Source: Paractinoplanes ovalisporus
GTDB taxonomy: Bacteria; Actinomycetota; Actinomycetes; Mycobacteriales; Micromonosporaceae
Reading direction: 5' to 3'
Assembly (NCBI RefSeq): GCF_016834655.1
Contig: NZ_JAENHP010000001.1
Coordinates: 496,001 to 560,000 of the forward strand
DNA length: 64,000 nt
This document shows, in pieces, positions 1-8,530 of the stretch. The notes beneath the pieces were generated by a model. The model saw nothing but the letters and a program-made list of their open reading frames with translations. It was not told where the DNA came from and did not search any database. How positions within the stretch are numbered: the first letter of the stretch is position 1; each line of letters opens with the position of its first letter. A program made the position numbers and the translations under genes.

Positions 1-3000
1 ACTGCTTCTTGCGGTCGGGGTTCGCCGTGGCCGAGAAGATCTCGCCGACCGTGGTGAAGTCGCTGCCGGCCACGTTGTGCGGGAACGGCGTGATGTCGCG
101 GTCGACCGGGTCGACCGTGACCGCCCGCCGCGGCGAGATCTCACCCGGAACCACGTACGTGTGGTCGTAGTGCGACATCAGCACGTCGCGCGCCGCCGCC
201 AGGTTGGGCGCCCAATACTGCGCCTGCCCGTTCGGGCCCATCACCCGGTCGTAACCACCGATGCCGAAGTTGTCCTCGGCCGAGACGCCACCGGAGAAGT
301 CGAGCGACTGCTTGCCGGTGAGCACCATCGCCGAGTCGGGCGTCATGACCAGGATGCCCTTGGTGTGCATGAGCATGGTGGCCTCGGCGTTCCAGTAGGG
401 CTGAGCACCCACGTTGATCCCGGCCACCACGATGTTGATCTCACGGCCGGCCTGGGTGAACTCGACGATCCGCTTGAGCGCGGCCGCCACCCAGTCCATG
501 TTCTCGGTGCCCGACGACATCGAGATCCGCGCGCCGGCCGACAGCGCGTACCACTCCAGCGGCACGTTCATCCGCTCGGCCAGGTCGAGACCGGCGATCA
601 CCCGGCGGCATTCCGCCTCGGACAGCGCACCCAGAGCCTTGGTCGGGTCGCCGAGCAGCACGACCCGGGTGATGCCCTCGGGGTGCCGCTCGGTGCGGGT
701 GGTGACCACACCGGCGACCAGCGCCGCCGAGTTGCCGCCCTTGGGCCGGTCGACCGGCACCAGCGCGTACGACTCGTCGAGGTCGTGCTCCTGGAACTCG
801 CCGAGCAGCGACGTCAGCTCGTACGGGTAGACGGTGTTGCGGGCCGCCGCACGCAGAACCTTGAGGCGGTAGTTGTCGAGGGGCTCGACCACCTCGTCGG
901 TGGGCTCCCCGACGGTCAGCACCGGGGCGCCGGTCGCGTCGTTGGAGATGCGCACCGCGACCTTGGTCAGCGCGCCCGAGGCCGGGTCACGGTAGCGGCC
1001 GATGAACAGGATCTCTTCGAGGCCCGCGCCCGCGCTGGTCGGCAGGATGCGCCGGGCGATCATCTCCATCTCCTCGCGGGTGACGGAGATCGGCGGCCAC
1101 ACGTAGATGACGATGCGGTTGGTGCTGAACCGCTTGTCGGACGGCCGCTGCGACTGGGCCCGGCGGATCGAGTCGAGGCAGGTCGCGATCGTCTCTTCCG
1201 CGGTCGGCAGCGACACCAGGCGGCCGTCGTGCTCGCGCAGCTCGGTGAGGTCACGGACCTGCGCGAACGCCACCAGCCGGTCGTCGCCCTGGTTCTCGCG
1301 GGCGACGGCCCGGAACAGGTAGACCTCTTCGTCGGAGGACGGCAGGCGGGTCAGGTCGAACTTGCGCAGCCGCTCCAGCTGCATGCGCTGCGCGATGTAC
1401 GGGTGCAGGCCGCGGATCAGCCTCTCCTCGGCCATGCCGGCGCTGGACGGACGGAACGTGAAGTGGTGGTGCATGACCGCACCGCCACGGCCCGCGACCG
1501 TGGTGGTGAGCCGGCGCACCGGGGTGGGAAGCGGGTGGGCGCTGACCACCTCGTGCAGGGCGGCCGCCATCGCGTCGGGGTCGGCCGGCTGGCCCTCCCA
1601 CGAGAGGTAGATGTCGGCGTCGATCGCGGCGTCACCGGCCAGCGCGGCCAGCCCGTCGAGCGCCTCGCCGAGCTGGTCGAACGGGACGGCGGTCGAGACG
1701 ATCCAGGAGCCCTCGCGCTCGGCGACGACGAACAGGCCCGACGTGCGCAGCCCGGTGAGCCCCTTGTTGCCGTAGTAGCGGCGGGTCAGCACCTCGAGCA
1801 TGACCGAGTTGTCGAGGTTGTCGCGCACGAGACGCTGGCCGAGCAGACGCACCAGCGGTTCGGTGCTGCGGACCATCTCGGCCACGCGCTCGTCACGGTC
1901 GGCCGACTGGGGTTCGAGGTCGAGGTGGCGCAGGTGCTTGCGGATGCCGGAGTAGACCCGGGCCCGGTTGCGCAGCAGCAGCGGCTGGCCGAACCACGAG
2001 AACACCACGCCCCGGGCGAGGTCGGCCAGGGCCGGGTAGCGGATCTGGGTGGCCGCGATCAGCCGCTCGAGGGCGAGGCCGGCCGGTTCGCGCAACGTGT
2101 CGTCCGGCGGGGCCGACTGCAGCCAGGCCCGCAGCAGGGCCGAGATCACCGCGGCGTCGGCCGGCTGGCGCTGCTGGGCCAGGAAGATGCGGAACACCGC
2201 GGCTTCGAGCTCGGGCGTGCGTTCCAGTTCCTTGACGCCGTAGTGCCCGAGCGCCTTGGACAGCCGGGACTGGAACGACTCGGGCAGGCCGGCCCGCTCG
2301 ACGTCGAGGCTCTGCAGATAGGTGTGGAAGAACTCGCGCGCGCTGTGCACGTGGGTGTCGCCCGGGCCGTCGTCGCCGGCCGGGCGGTTGCGGCTGAGCT
2401 CGGCCAGGTCGGCGAAGACCTCGATCAGCTCGACCTCGCCGGCCAAGGGCCGGTGGGCCTCGCCGGAGGCGGCGCCCAGGTAGTCGGCCAGGACCCGGCG
2501 CTCGTCGAGCGGGTCGACGTCGAAGCCGAGCAGCAGGCTGCGCAGGTCTTCCTGGCCGCGGGCGGCGCGGCGGCCGGCCGACGGGTCGGCCGGGGCCTCG
2601 GGCAGGTCGATCTCGATGTCGCCGGCGGCGGCCTCCTGCTCGGCCTCGGCGTCACCGATCGGTTCGAGCCGCAGCAGCGCCGCACCCGAGTCGACCTTGG
2701 CGCCGACCGTGACCAGCACCTCTTTGACGCGCGCCTTGAACGGCGCCCGCAGCACCGACTCCATCTTCATGGCCTCGAGCACGAGCACGGGCGCGCCCGC
2801 CTCGACCTCGGCCCCCGGCTCGAGCGGGGTGGCGATGACCAGGGCCGGCATCGGGGAGCGCAGCACGCCGCCCTCATCACGGCTGATGCGGTGGGTGACG
2901 CTGTCGACCTCGACCAGCAGGATCGCGCCGTGCGCGCCGGTGAGGATCTTGTGGCGCTCGCCGTTGACCGTGATGCGGCCGGTGTGCTTGTCGAAACGCT

Positions 3001-4627
3001 CCAGCTCGACGTCGGCCGTGCGGACCTCGTGGCCGGCCTCGACGCCGACCCGGAACCGGCGGGCGCCGACCCGGGCGACCCGCACGCGGTAGGTGGTTCC
3101 GCGCAGCTTGAGGTCGAGGGGGACGCCGCTCTCGTGGCGCACCTGGGGGCGACCGCCGAACGCGGTGGACAGCAGGCGCTGCCGCTCGGTGAGCTCTTCC
3201 TCCTCGTATGCCTCGATGGCGGCCGCGGCCAGCGCCACAGCGGAGTGCTTGTGCGAGACGAGACGGCCCTCACCGCGTACGCGGTCGATCCACCCCGTGT
3301 CGGCCGAGCCGTCGATCACCTCGGGCTGGTCGAGCAGGTCGAGCACGAAGCTCTTGTTGGTCGCCCCGCCCTCGATCACCACGGTCGTGTCGGCCATGGC
3401 CCGGCGCAGACGCCCCAGGGCCTCGTCGCGGTCCTTCCCGTACGCGATCACCTTGGCGATCATCGAGTCGAAGTCACCGGGGATGGTGTCGCCCTCGCTC
3501 ACGCCGGTGTCGACGCGGATGCCGGGGCCGGCCGGGAGATCGAGCCGGGCGATGCGCCCCGGTGACGGAGCGAAGTCGCGGTCGGGGTCTTCGGCGTTGA
3601 GCCGGGCCTCGACGGCGTGGCCGCGCTCGCGGGGCGGCTCGCCGGTCAGGCGGTTGCCCGAGGCGACGTGGAGCTGGGCCTTGACCAGGTCGAACCCGGT
3701 GGTCGACTCGGTGATCGGGTGTTCCACCTGCAGGCGGGTGTTGACCTCGAGGAAGGCCAGCAGGTCGTCGCCCGGGTGGTAGAGGAACTCGACGGTGGCG
3801 GCGCCGCGGTAACCGACGGCGACGGCCAGCCGCTCGGCCGAGGCCTTCAGTTCGAGGGCGCGCTCGGCCGGCAGCACCGGCGACGCCGACTCCTCGATGA
3901 CCTTCTGGTTGCGGCGCTGCACCGAGCAGTCACGCACGCCCAGCGCCCACGCCGTGCCCTCGCCGTCGGCGATGACCTGCACCTCGACGTGACGGGCGCC
4001 GGTGACCAGGCGCTCCAGGAACACGATGCCGCTGCCGAACGCGCGGGCCGCCTCCTGGCTGGTGCGCTCGTAGGCGTCGGCCAGCTGGTCGGGGTCGCGC
4101 ACGACGCGGATGCCGCGGCCGCCACCACCGGCGGTCGCCTTGAGCATGAGGGGGTAGCCGATGTGTTCGGCGGCGGCCAGCGCGGCGTCGAGGGTCTCGA
4201 CCGGGCCCCGGCTCCACGGCGCGACCGGGACGCCGACCTCCTCGGCGATCAGCTTGGCGCCGATCTTGTCGCCGAGCTTGCGCATCGCCTCGGGGCTCGG
4301 CCCCACGAACGTGATGCCGATGCGCTCGCACAGCTCGGCGAACGCCGGGTCTTCGGCCACGAAGCCCCAGCCGACCCACGCGGCGTCGGCGCCGCAGTCG
4401 ATCAGCGCCCGCTCGAGGAGCTTGAGGTCGAGATAAGGCCGGGCGGCGGCGGGACCCAGGTCGTACGCGATGTCGGCCTCGCGGACGAACGTCGATCCGC
4501 GATCGACGTCGGTGAACAACGCCACCGTCTCGATCGGGGTCGCGGTCTCCGCAGAGAGCTCGCGGACGGCATGGATGAGCCGCATCGCGGCCTCACCACG
4601 GTTGACGATGGCAATTCGACTGAACAC
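1..4627 (-). CDS. Single-chain acyl-CoA carboxylase (biotin carboxylase, BCCP, carboxyltransferase), 3' end outside window
   Basis: The protein should carboxylate acetyl- or propionyl-CoA to malonyl- or methylmalonyl-CoA with ATP and bicarbonate. 1,542 residues are visible from a GTG start at 4627 (SD-like AGGTAGGGG, 9 nt spacing). Order seen: biotin carboxylase N-domain opening MFSRIAIVNRGEAAMR; ATP-grasp with KATAGGGGRGI; a BC C-domain; a biotinyl region with VLEAMKMES, biotin on Lys621; a long central region; then carboxyltransferase ending ...TVGEIFSATANPDRKKQ at the edge. Actinobacteria usually split these activities between AccA-type and AccD-type subunits, so a one-chain enzyme of roughly 1,800 residues is the less common architecture. 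The acyl specificity cannot be read from the sequence. It is transcribed away from 4789 and stands alone in the visible part. Confidence 0.93.
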   Translation of the reverse strand, partial: MFSRIAIVNRGEAAMRLIHAVRELSAETATPIETVALFTDVDRGSTFVREADIAYDLGPAAARPYLDLKLLERALIDCGADAAWVGWGFVAEDPAFAELCERIGITFVGPSPEAMRKLGDKIGAKLIAEEVGVPVAPWSRGPVETLDAALAAAEHIGYPLMLKATAGGGGRGIRVVRDPDQLADAYERTSQEAARAFGSGIVFLERLVTGARHVEVQVIADGEGTAWALGVRDCSVQRRNQKVIEESASPVLPAERALELKASAERLAVAVGYRGAATVEFLYHPGDDLLAFLEVNTRLQVEHPITESTTGFDLVKAQLHVASGNRLTGEPPRERGHAVEARLNAEDPDRDFAPSPGRIARLDLPAGPGIRVDTGVSEGDTIPGDFDSMIAKVIAYGKDRDEALGRLRRAMADTTVVIEGGATNKSFVLDLLDQPEVIDGSADTGWIDRVRGEGRLVSHKHSAVALAAAAIEAYEEEELTERQRLLSTAFGGRPQVRHESGVPLDLKLRGTTYRVRVARVGARRFRVGVEAGHEVRTADVELERFDKHTGRITVNGERHKILTGAHGAILLVEVDSVTHRISRDEGGVLRSPMPALVIATPLEPGAEVEAGAPVLVLEAMKMESVLRAPFKARVKEVLVTVGAKVDSGAALLRLEPIGDAEAEQEAAAGDIEIDLPEAPADPSAGRRAARGQEDLRSLLLGFDVDPLDERRVLADYLGAASGEAHRPLAGEVELIEVFADLAELSRNRPAGDDGPGDTHVHSAREFFHTYLQSLDVERAGLPESFQSRLSKALGHYGVKELERTPELEAAVFRIFLAQQRQPADAAVISALLRAWLQSAPPDDTLREPAGLALERLIAATQIRYPALADLARGVVFSWFGQPLLLRNRARVYSGIRKHLRHLDLEPQSADRDERVAEMVRSTEPLVRLLGQRLVRDNLDNSVMLEVLTRRYYGNKGLTGLRTSGLFVVAEREGSWIVSTAVPFDQLGEALDGLAALAGDAAIDADIYLSWEGQPADPDAMAAALHEVVSAHPLPTPVRRLTTTVAGRGGAVMHHHFTFRPSSAGMAEERLIRGLHPYIAQRMQLERLRKFDLTRLPSSDEEVYLFRAVARENQGDDRLVAFAQVRDLTELREHDGRLVSLPTAEETIATCLDSIRRAQSQRPSDKRFSTNRIVIYVWPPISVTREEMEMIARRILPTSAGAGLEEILFIGRYRDPASGALTKVAVRISNDATGAPVLTVGEPTDEVVEPLDNYRLKVLRAAARNTVYPYELTSLLGEFQEHDLDESYALVPVDRPKGGNSAALVAGVVTTRTERHPEGITRVVLLGDPTKALGALSEAECRRVIAGLDLAERMNVPLEWYALSAGARISMSSGTENMDWVAAALKRIVEFTQAGREINIVVAGINVGAQPYWNAEATMLMHTKGILVMTPDSAMVLTGKQSLDFSGGVSAEDNFGIGGYDRVMGPNGQAQYWAPNLAAARDVLMSHYDHTYVVPGEISPRRAVTVDPVDRDITPFPHNVAGSDFTTVGEIFSATANPDRKKQ

Positions 4628-4737
4628 CGGTACGAGCCCCTACCTCACCCTGAAAAGCTTCGTCAGGAGACTACAGGTGACCCGCGACCGGAGATACGGC
4701 CTTCGGTCGGGGGTAATCCCCAGTCTTTGGTACAGGG

Positions 4738-4753
4738 TTCCTGCTAGCAGGAA
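4738..4753. promoter_or_regulatory. 16-bp perfect palindrome upstream of the receiver gene
   Basis: TTCCTGCTAGCAGGAA is a perfect inverted repeat. It ends 35 bp before the GTG of the single-receiver gene and lies between two divergent genes (carboxylase on -, receiver on +). A second 16-bp palindrome at 5797-5812 shares 12 of 16 positions and the GCTAGC core. Reading it as an operator is inference from position and symmetry. Confidence 0.5.
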
Positions 4754-4788
4754 TGCGGGCGCTTTCAAATCTTGCAAACCTTGAATAC

Positions 4789-5139
4789 GTGACCTTGCGC
4801 TGCCTGCTCGTCGACGACAACGACCACTTCCTCGCCGCCGCGTGCGATCTGCTCGTGCGCGAGGGCCTGGAGGTCGCAGGCACCGCCTCCGACATCGCGG
4901 GCGCCCTCGGGCGTGCCGCCGAGACCGGGCCCGACCTGGCGCTGGTCGACGTCAACCTGGGCGGCGAGAGCGGCTTCGACCTGGCCCGGCGCCTCGTCCC
5001 GACCCCTGTGATCATGATCTCCACCCACTCGGGCGACGACTACGCCGATCTGGTCGACGAGAGCCCGGCGATCGGGTTCCTGGCCAAGACCGAATTGTCG
5101 GGTCCGGCCGTACGGGAAATGTTCTCAGCGCGCCTCTAG
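4789..5139 (+). CDS. Single-domain response regulator (receiver only)
   Basis: This is a 116-residue CheY-like receiver with no output domain. The acidic pair is in CLLVDDNDHF, the phospho-acceptor is Asp54 in ALVDVNLGGESG, the Ser/Thr switch is in ISTHSGDD and the Lys is in GFLAKTELS, so phosphorylation competence looks intact. GTG at 4789 is chosen because the fold begins two residues later; an upstream in-frame ATG at 4753 would add 12 unsupported residues and sits on the palindrome. No kinase is adjacent. It converges on, and overlaps by 15 bp, the NarL-type regulator, and both genes have GCTAGC palindromes upstream. It probably acts in a phosphorelay or by protein contact. Confidence 0.85.
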   Translation: MTLRCLLVDDNDHFLAAACDLLVREGLEVAGTASDIAGALGRAAETGPDLALVDVNLGGESGFDLARRLVPTPVIMISTHSGDDYADLVDESPAIGFLAKTELSGPAVREMFSARL

Positions 5140-5778
5140 GAACGTCAGCACCGCGAGCACCCGCCGGTGATGATCATCGGTCTCGGGCAGCTTCAACTTC
5201 GCGAGCACAGCCCGTACGTGCTTCTCGACCGTGCCCTCGGTGATCCAGAGCCGCCGCGCGATCCCGGCGTTGGACTGCCCCTCGGCCATCTGCGCCAGCA
5301 CCTCCCGCTCCCGCGCGCTCAGCACCGCGAGGGGATCGTCGCGGCGCCGGGCCGACACCAGCTCCGACACCAGCCCCGGATCGATGACCGACCCTCCCCC
5401 GGCGACCCGCTCGACCGCCGCGTGGAACTCCTCCACGTCGGTGATCCGGCTCTTGAGCAGATAGCCGATCGCCCGCCCACCGGCCAGCAGCTCCATGGCC
5501 TGGTCGACATCGGCGTACGCGGAAAGCACCAGCACCCCCGTGCCGGGCAGCTCGGCGCGGATCTCGCGGGCCGCCTGCAGACCCTCGGTGGTGTGCGTGG
5601 GCGGCATCCGCACGTCGACCACCACCAGGCCGGGCTTGGTGGCGCGGACCAGCCGCATCAGCTCGACGGCGTCACCGGCCCGGCCCAGCACCTCCAGCCC
5701 CTTGCTGGCGAGCAGGCTGGCGATCCCCTCGCGAAGCAGCACGTCGTCCTCGGCCACGACCACACTGAGCCCCGTCAT
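5125..5778 (-). CDS. NarL/LuxR-type response regulator
   Basis: 217 residues. The N-terminal receiver has the acidic pair in VVVAEDDVLL, phospho-Asp55 in LVVVDVRMPP, and a conserved Lys in GYLLKSRITD. The C-terminal LuxR helix-turn-helix begins at LAVLSAREREVLAQM and includes SNAGIARRLWITEGTVEKHV. It should bind DNA as a dimer after phosphorylation by a HisKA_3-type kinase. The nearest such kinase is at 6904-8328, separated by three genes, so pairing is possible but not shown. The 3' end overlaps the receiver gene by 15 bp. The palindrome at 5797-5812 begins 18 bp upstream of the start and is a natural candidate for autoregulation. Confidence 0.93.
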   Translation of the reverse strand: MTGLSVVVAEDDVLLREGIASLLASKGLEVLGRAGDAVELMRLVRATKPGLVVVDVRMPPTHTTEGLQAAREIRAELPGTGVLVLSAYADVDQAMELLAGGRAIGYLLKSRITDVEEFHAAVERVAGGGSVIDPGLVSELVSARRRDDPLAVLSAREREVLAQMAEGQSNAGIARRLWITEGTVEKHVRAVLAKLKLPETDDHHRRVLAVLTFLEAR

Positions 5779-5796
5779 GGGCCAAGATTATGCGGC

Positions 5797-5812
5797 TACC
5801 GGCTAGCCGGTA
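5797..5812. promoter_or_regulatory. 16-bp perfect palindrome between response regulator and DUF5999 gene
   Basis: TACCGGCTAGCCGGTA is a perfect inverted repeat in the 91-bp gap between the divergent genes starting at 5778 and 5870. It shares TNCCNGCTAGCNGGNA with the palindrome at 4738-4753. NarL-type regulators bind short inverted repeats, so binding by the neighbouring regulator is a reasonable inference. Confidence 0.5.
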
Positions 5813-5869
5813 TCGAACGGTGGTGGTGGCCTCGATGTGCCCCTCCCCCGTTTTCACGAGGCTGTAGGC

Positions 5870-6115
5870 ATGTGTACGCACTCCCCCGAGTGCCCGCCCG
5901 TCGATCAGCCGGGCTGGGACACCGCCGCGTTGCTCGTCCACCACGAGGAGCTGGGCTGGAGCATGCTCTGCAACGGCGCCATCGTGCTCGACGCCGTCGT
6001 GAAGCCCGAGCCCGTGCCCACCGTAACCGTCATCGAGATGCCGACCCGCGTGCGCACGCGGACACGTTCCCGGCGTGCGGCCATGGCCCGGCGCCGGCTT
6101 CCGATGGCTGCTTAG
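5870..6115 (+). CDS. DUF5999 family small protein
   Basis: 81 residues starting MCTHSPECPP and continuing ...LGWSMLCNGAIVLDD-like. This matches the small actinobacterial family recalled as DUF5999, whose members open MCxHxPxCP and contain GWSLLCNGVVxF. The Cys/His-rich start could bind a metal. The C-terminus here is longer than usual and very Arg-rich (PTRVRTRTRSRRAAMARRR), suggesting nucleic-acid or membrane-surface contact. The ATG at 5870 is chosen because the conserved motif starts there. Function is unknown. The last 4 bp overlap the convergent HxlR gene. Confidence 0.75.
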   Translation: MCTHSPECPPVDQPGWDTAALLVHHEELGWSMLCNGAIVLDAVVKPEPVPTVTVIEMPTRVRTRTRSRRAAMARRRLPMAA

Positions 6116-6486
6116 CCCCTTTTCCCGTACGCGGCCCGGCTGGCCTCGATCGACGGAACGTGCTCCATCGCCCAGCCGGCGAGCGCGAGCGCGGGCGGGA
6201 TCAGGCTCCGGCCCATCGGCGTCAGCTCGTACTCCACCCGCGGCGGGACCTCGGCGTGCACCTCCCGGGAGACCAGCCCGTCGCGTTCCAGGTTGCGCAG
6301 GGTCAGGGTGAGCATCCGCTGCGAGATGCCCGGGATCTGGTGCTGCAGATCGGTGAAACGCACCCGGTCACCGTCGAGCGTCGCCACCACCAGCAGCGTC
6401 CACTTGTTGCAGATCTGATCGAGGATCGCCCGCAACGTCCGGCCGCCGTCACCCCGGATCATGCACGTGTGCTCGTAGTCCGACAC
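6112..6486 (-). CDS. HxlR-family transcriptional regulator
   Basis: 124 residues: a winged helix of the HxlR type with the family signature (Cys near the start in YEHTCMIRG, then ILDQICNKWTLLVVATL, ISQRMLTLTLRNLERDGL and VEYELTPMGRSL). GTG at 6486 has a strong SD (GGGAGGTGCC). Some HxlR proteins sense electrophiles through this Cys; here that is only family knowledge. It is divergent from the DoxX-like gene, with a perfect 8-bp inverted repeat at 6505-6522 between them, so it probably represses itself and that gene. Confidence 0.9.
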   Translation of the reverse strand: MSDYEHTCMIRGDGGRTLRAILDQICNKWTLLVVATLDGDRVRFTDLQHQIPGISQRMLTLTLRNLERDGLVSREVHAEVPPRVEYELTPMGRSLIPPALALAGWAMEHVPSIEASRAAYGKRG

Positions 6487-6504
6487 GGCACCTCCCTGTT
6501 CGTC

Positions 6505-6522
6505 AGGCACAAACTTGTGCCT
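6505..6522. promoter_or_regulatory. Candidate HxlR operator
   Basis: AGGCACAA-AC-TTGTGCCT is a perfect 8-bp inverted repeat with a 2-nt centre, 19 bp upstream of the HxlR start. A second, weaker symmetric element (TTAC-N5-GTAA) lies around 6562-6574 next to the DoxX gene. Assignment to HxlR is inferred from the divergent arrangement. Confidence 0.5.
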
Positions 6523-6588
6523 TTTGTAAGCCCTCCGGCGGTACCGCATGATGTGGCTACTTACGATCAGTAACCATAGGGGCTGAGC

Positions 6589-6954
6589 ATGGAAATCGCG
6601 TACTGGATCATCGGCGGTCTGCTGGCGGTGTTCTACCTCTACTCGGGTGGCGTCAAGGCCGTCCGCTCCCGTGAGCAGCTGCTGCCGATGATGGCCTGGG
6701 TCGAGAACACCCCACTTCCCCTCGTACGGCTCATCGGGGTGCTCGAAATGCTCGGCGCGCTCGGCCTGATCCTGCCGCCGCTGACCGGCATCGCGCCCGC
6801 ACTCGCTCTGGCCGCGGCGGTCGGCCTGGTACTTCTGCAGATCGGCGGCACCGTCGTGCACGTGTCACGGGGCGAGACCAAGGTGATCGGCCTCAACATC
6901 GGCCTACTGGTTCTGGCTGCCGTCGCCGCCTGGCTCGCCACCGTCTGGTTGTAG
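6589..6954 (+). CDS. DoxX-like membrane protein
   Basis: 121 residues with four predicted membrane segments (about 5-22, 45-62, 68-88 and 98-118), beginning MEIAYWIIGGLLAVFYLYSGGVKA. The pattern and size fit DoxX-like proteins, which are linked in some bacteria to thiol redox balance. The SD AGGGG precedes the ATG. HxlR regulators are often paired with DoxX genes, which supports the call. The last 51 bp are antisense to the 3' end of the histidine kinase gene. Confidence 0.8.
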   Translation: MEIAYWIIGGLLAVFYLYSGGVKAVRSREQLLPMMAWVENTPLPLVRLIGVLEMLGALGLILPPLTGIAPALALAAAVGLVLLQIGGTVVHVSRGETKVIGLNIGLLVLAAVAAWLATVWL

Positions 6955-8328
6955 CGGGATCCGGCACGTGACCGTCGTGCCTCCACCGGCCGGGCTGCTC
7001 ACGTCGAAGGTCCCGCCCAGCGCCTCGGTGCGGTCCTTCAGGCCGAGCAGCCCGGTGCCGCCCTCGAAGCCCGCCCCGCCCGCGCCGTCGTCGTGCACGC
7101 GCAGCCGCAGACTGCCGTCCTCGACCGTCGCCGACACCTCGACCACGGTCGCGCCGGCGTGCTTGACCGCGTTGGTCAGCACCTCGGACACGACGTAATA
7201 GGCGCCCACCTCGACCGGCTGCGGCAACCGGGCGTCGAGGCGCACGTCCACCTCGACCGGCAGCGGCGACCGCCGGGCGAGGGCCCGCAAGGCCGGCCGC
7301 AGCCCCGAGTCGGACAGCACCGCCGGGTGGATGCCGCGCGACAGCTCCCGCAGTTCGTCGATGACCGTCATGAGGTCGGCGCCGATCTCGGCCACCGCGT
7401 CGCCGTGCCCCTGATCGTGCGCGGCCGTGCGCAGCCTCAGCGCCAGCGCGACGAGCCGCTGCTGGGCGCCGTCGTGCAGGTCGCGCTCGATCCGCCGGCG
7501 GGCCTCGTCGGCGGCGGCCACGATGCGCGCCCGCGAACTGATCAGCTCGGCCCGGCTCTGCGCGTCGGCCACGGCGGTCGCGACCAGTTCGGTGTAGTCG
7601 CTCATCCGGGCCTCGGTGTCGTCCGGCAGCTGCCCGGCCGGCGACCCGGCCGCGAACATTCCCCACAACCGCCCGTCGACCACGATCGGAACCCCGACGG
7701 CGGTGGCATCCAGGCGATTTGCTTGCGCGGTTTCCCGTACGCGGGAAATCAGTTGATCCGGCACTTTCGCGCGCTGCGATCCGGTGCCCGCCAATTCGGT
7801 CGTCGAGCCGTTCAATTCGTACCGGATGAGGGTCGCCGTGTCGCTGCCGAGATGGAGCCGGACCTCTCGGGTGGCGGCCTCGAAAACCCGCTCGGGCGCC
7901 TCTCCCCGCGCGATGAGCAACGCGAGGCGCCGCAGAGATTCCTGAACCTCGGCCATGTCACCCCGGGCCCGTTCCGCCTCCACCGCGCGCCGGCTGGTCA
8001 CCGTGGTCACCGCGCCGATGATCACCGCCATGCCGAGAAACGTGCCGAGCAGCGTGAAAGCCGCCTCGTTGAGGTCGCGGAACGGCGGAAGAAAGAACCA
8101 GTCGTACGCCAGGATCGCCGCCGTGCCGACCGGGAGCGCGAACAGAATGCCGGCCGCCCGCGCGACCAGCAGCACCACCGCCAGAAGCGCGAGCGCGAAC
8201 GGAATCGCATGGATGTGCCCGACCGCGAACTCCCCCGCCGCCCGGGCGATCACGAACGACACCACGCCCGCGACGGCCGAAAGCCCCACCTGAACGGCGA
8301 ACGGAACCCGCACGTCCCTCGTCAGCAT
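6904..8328 (-). CDS. Sensor histidine kinase with DUF4118 and GAF domains (HisKA_3 type)
   Basis: 474 residues. Four membrane segments (about 8-105) of DUF4118/KdpD type; coiled linker 110-150; GAF domain about 150-255; HisKA_3 dimerisation domain with ERDLHDGAQQRLVAL (His285); then an HATPase domain with N-box VVSEVLTNAVKHA and G-box HDDGAGG...GTGLLGLKDR. It should autophosphorylate and signal to a NarL-type regulator; the one at 5125-5778 is the nearest. ATG 8328 is chosen because the first membrane segment follows directly; an in-frame GTG at 8340 is possible. Its 3' end overlaps the DoxX gene. Confidence 0.9.
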   Translation of the reverse strand: MLTRDVRVPFAVQVGLSAVAGVVSFVIARAAGEFAVGHIHAIPFALALLAVVLLVARAAGILFALPVGTAAILAYDWFFLPPFRDLNEAAFTLLGTFLGMAVIIGAVTTVTSRRAVEAERARGDMAEVQESLRRLALLIARGEAPERVFEAATREVRLHLGSDTATLIRYELNGSTTELAGTGSQRAKVPDQLISRVRETAQANRLDATAVGVPIVVDGRLWGMFAAGSPAGQLPDDTEARMSDYTELVATAVADAQSRAELISSRARIVAAADEARRRIERDLHDGAQQRLVALALRLRTAAHDQGHGDAVAEIGADLMTVIDELRELSRGIHPAVLSDSGLRPALRALARRSPLPVEVDVRLDARLPQPVEVGAYYVVSEVLTNAVKHAGATVVEVSATVEDGSLRLRVHDDGAGGAGFEGGTGLLGLKDRTEALGGTFDVSSPAGGGTTVTCRIPLQPDGGEPGGDGSQNQ

Positions 8329-8530
8329 GTGAACACCCACGCGACCATTTTGGGGAACTCTTGTTTCCAGAAGGCGTCACCGTGCGAGCCGTTCCGCTCT
8401 CCGACGAAGGCGCTGACCAGCCGCCCACCGTCGTACGGGAGCCTCTCGGTTGTCCATTCGCCCGCCATGTGGGCTCCTCCACACTCTGGCAGGATCCATT
8501 TGGTCGTCCGGTCGCACGTAGGGGGATCCG

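Noticed and set aside
77..3565. A very long open frame on the + strand opposite the carboxylase
   Set aside because: Its translation is Arg/Gly/Asp-rich without domains, and the - strand frame holds a clear BC-BCCP-CT enzyme. Long antisense open frames are normal in DNA with high third-position GC.
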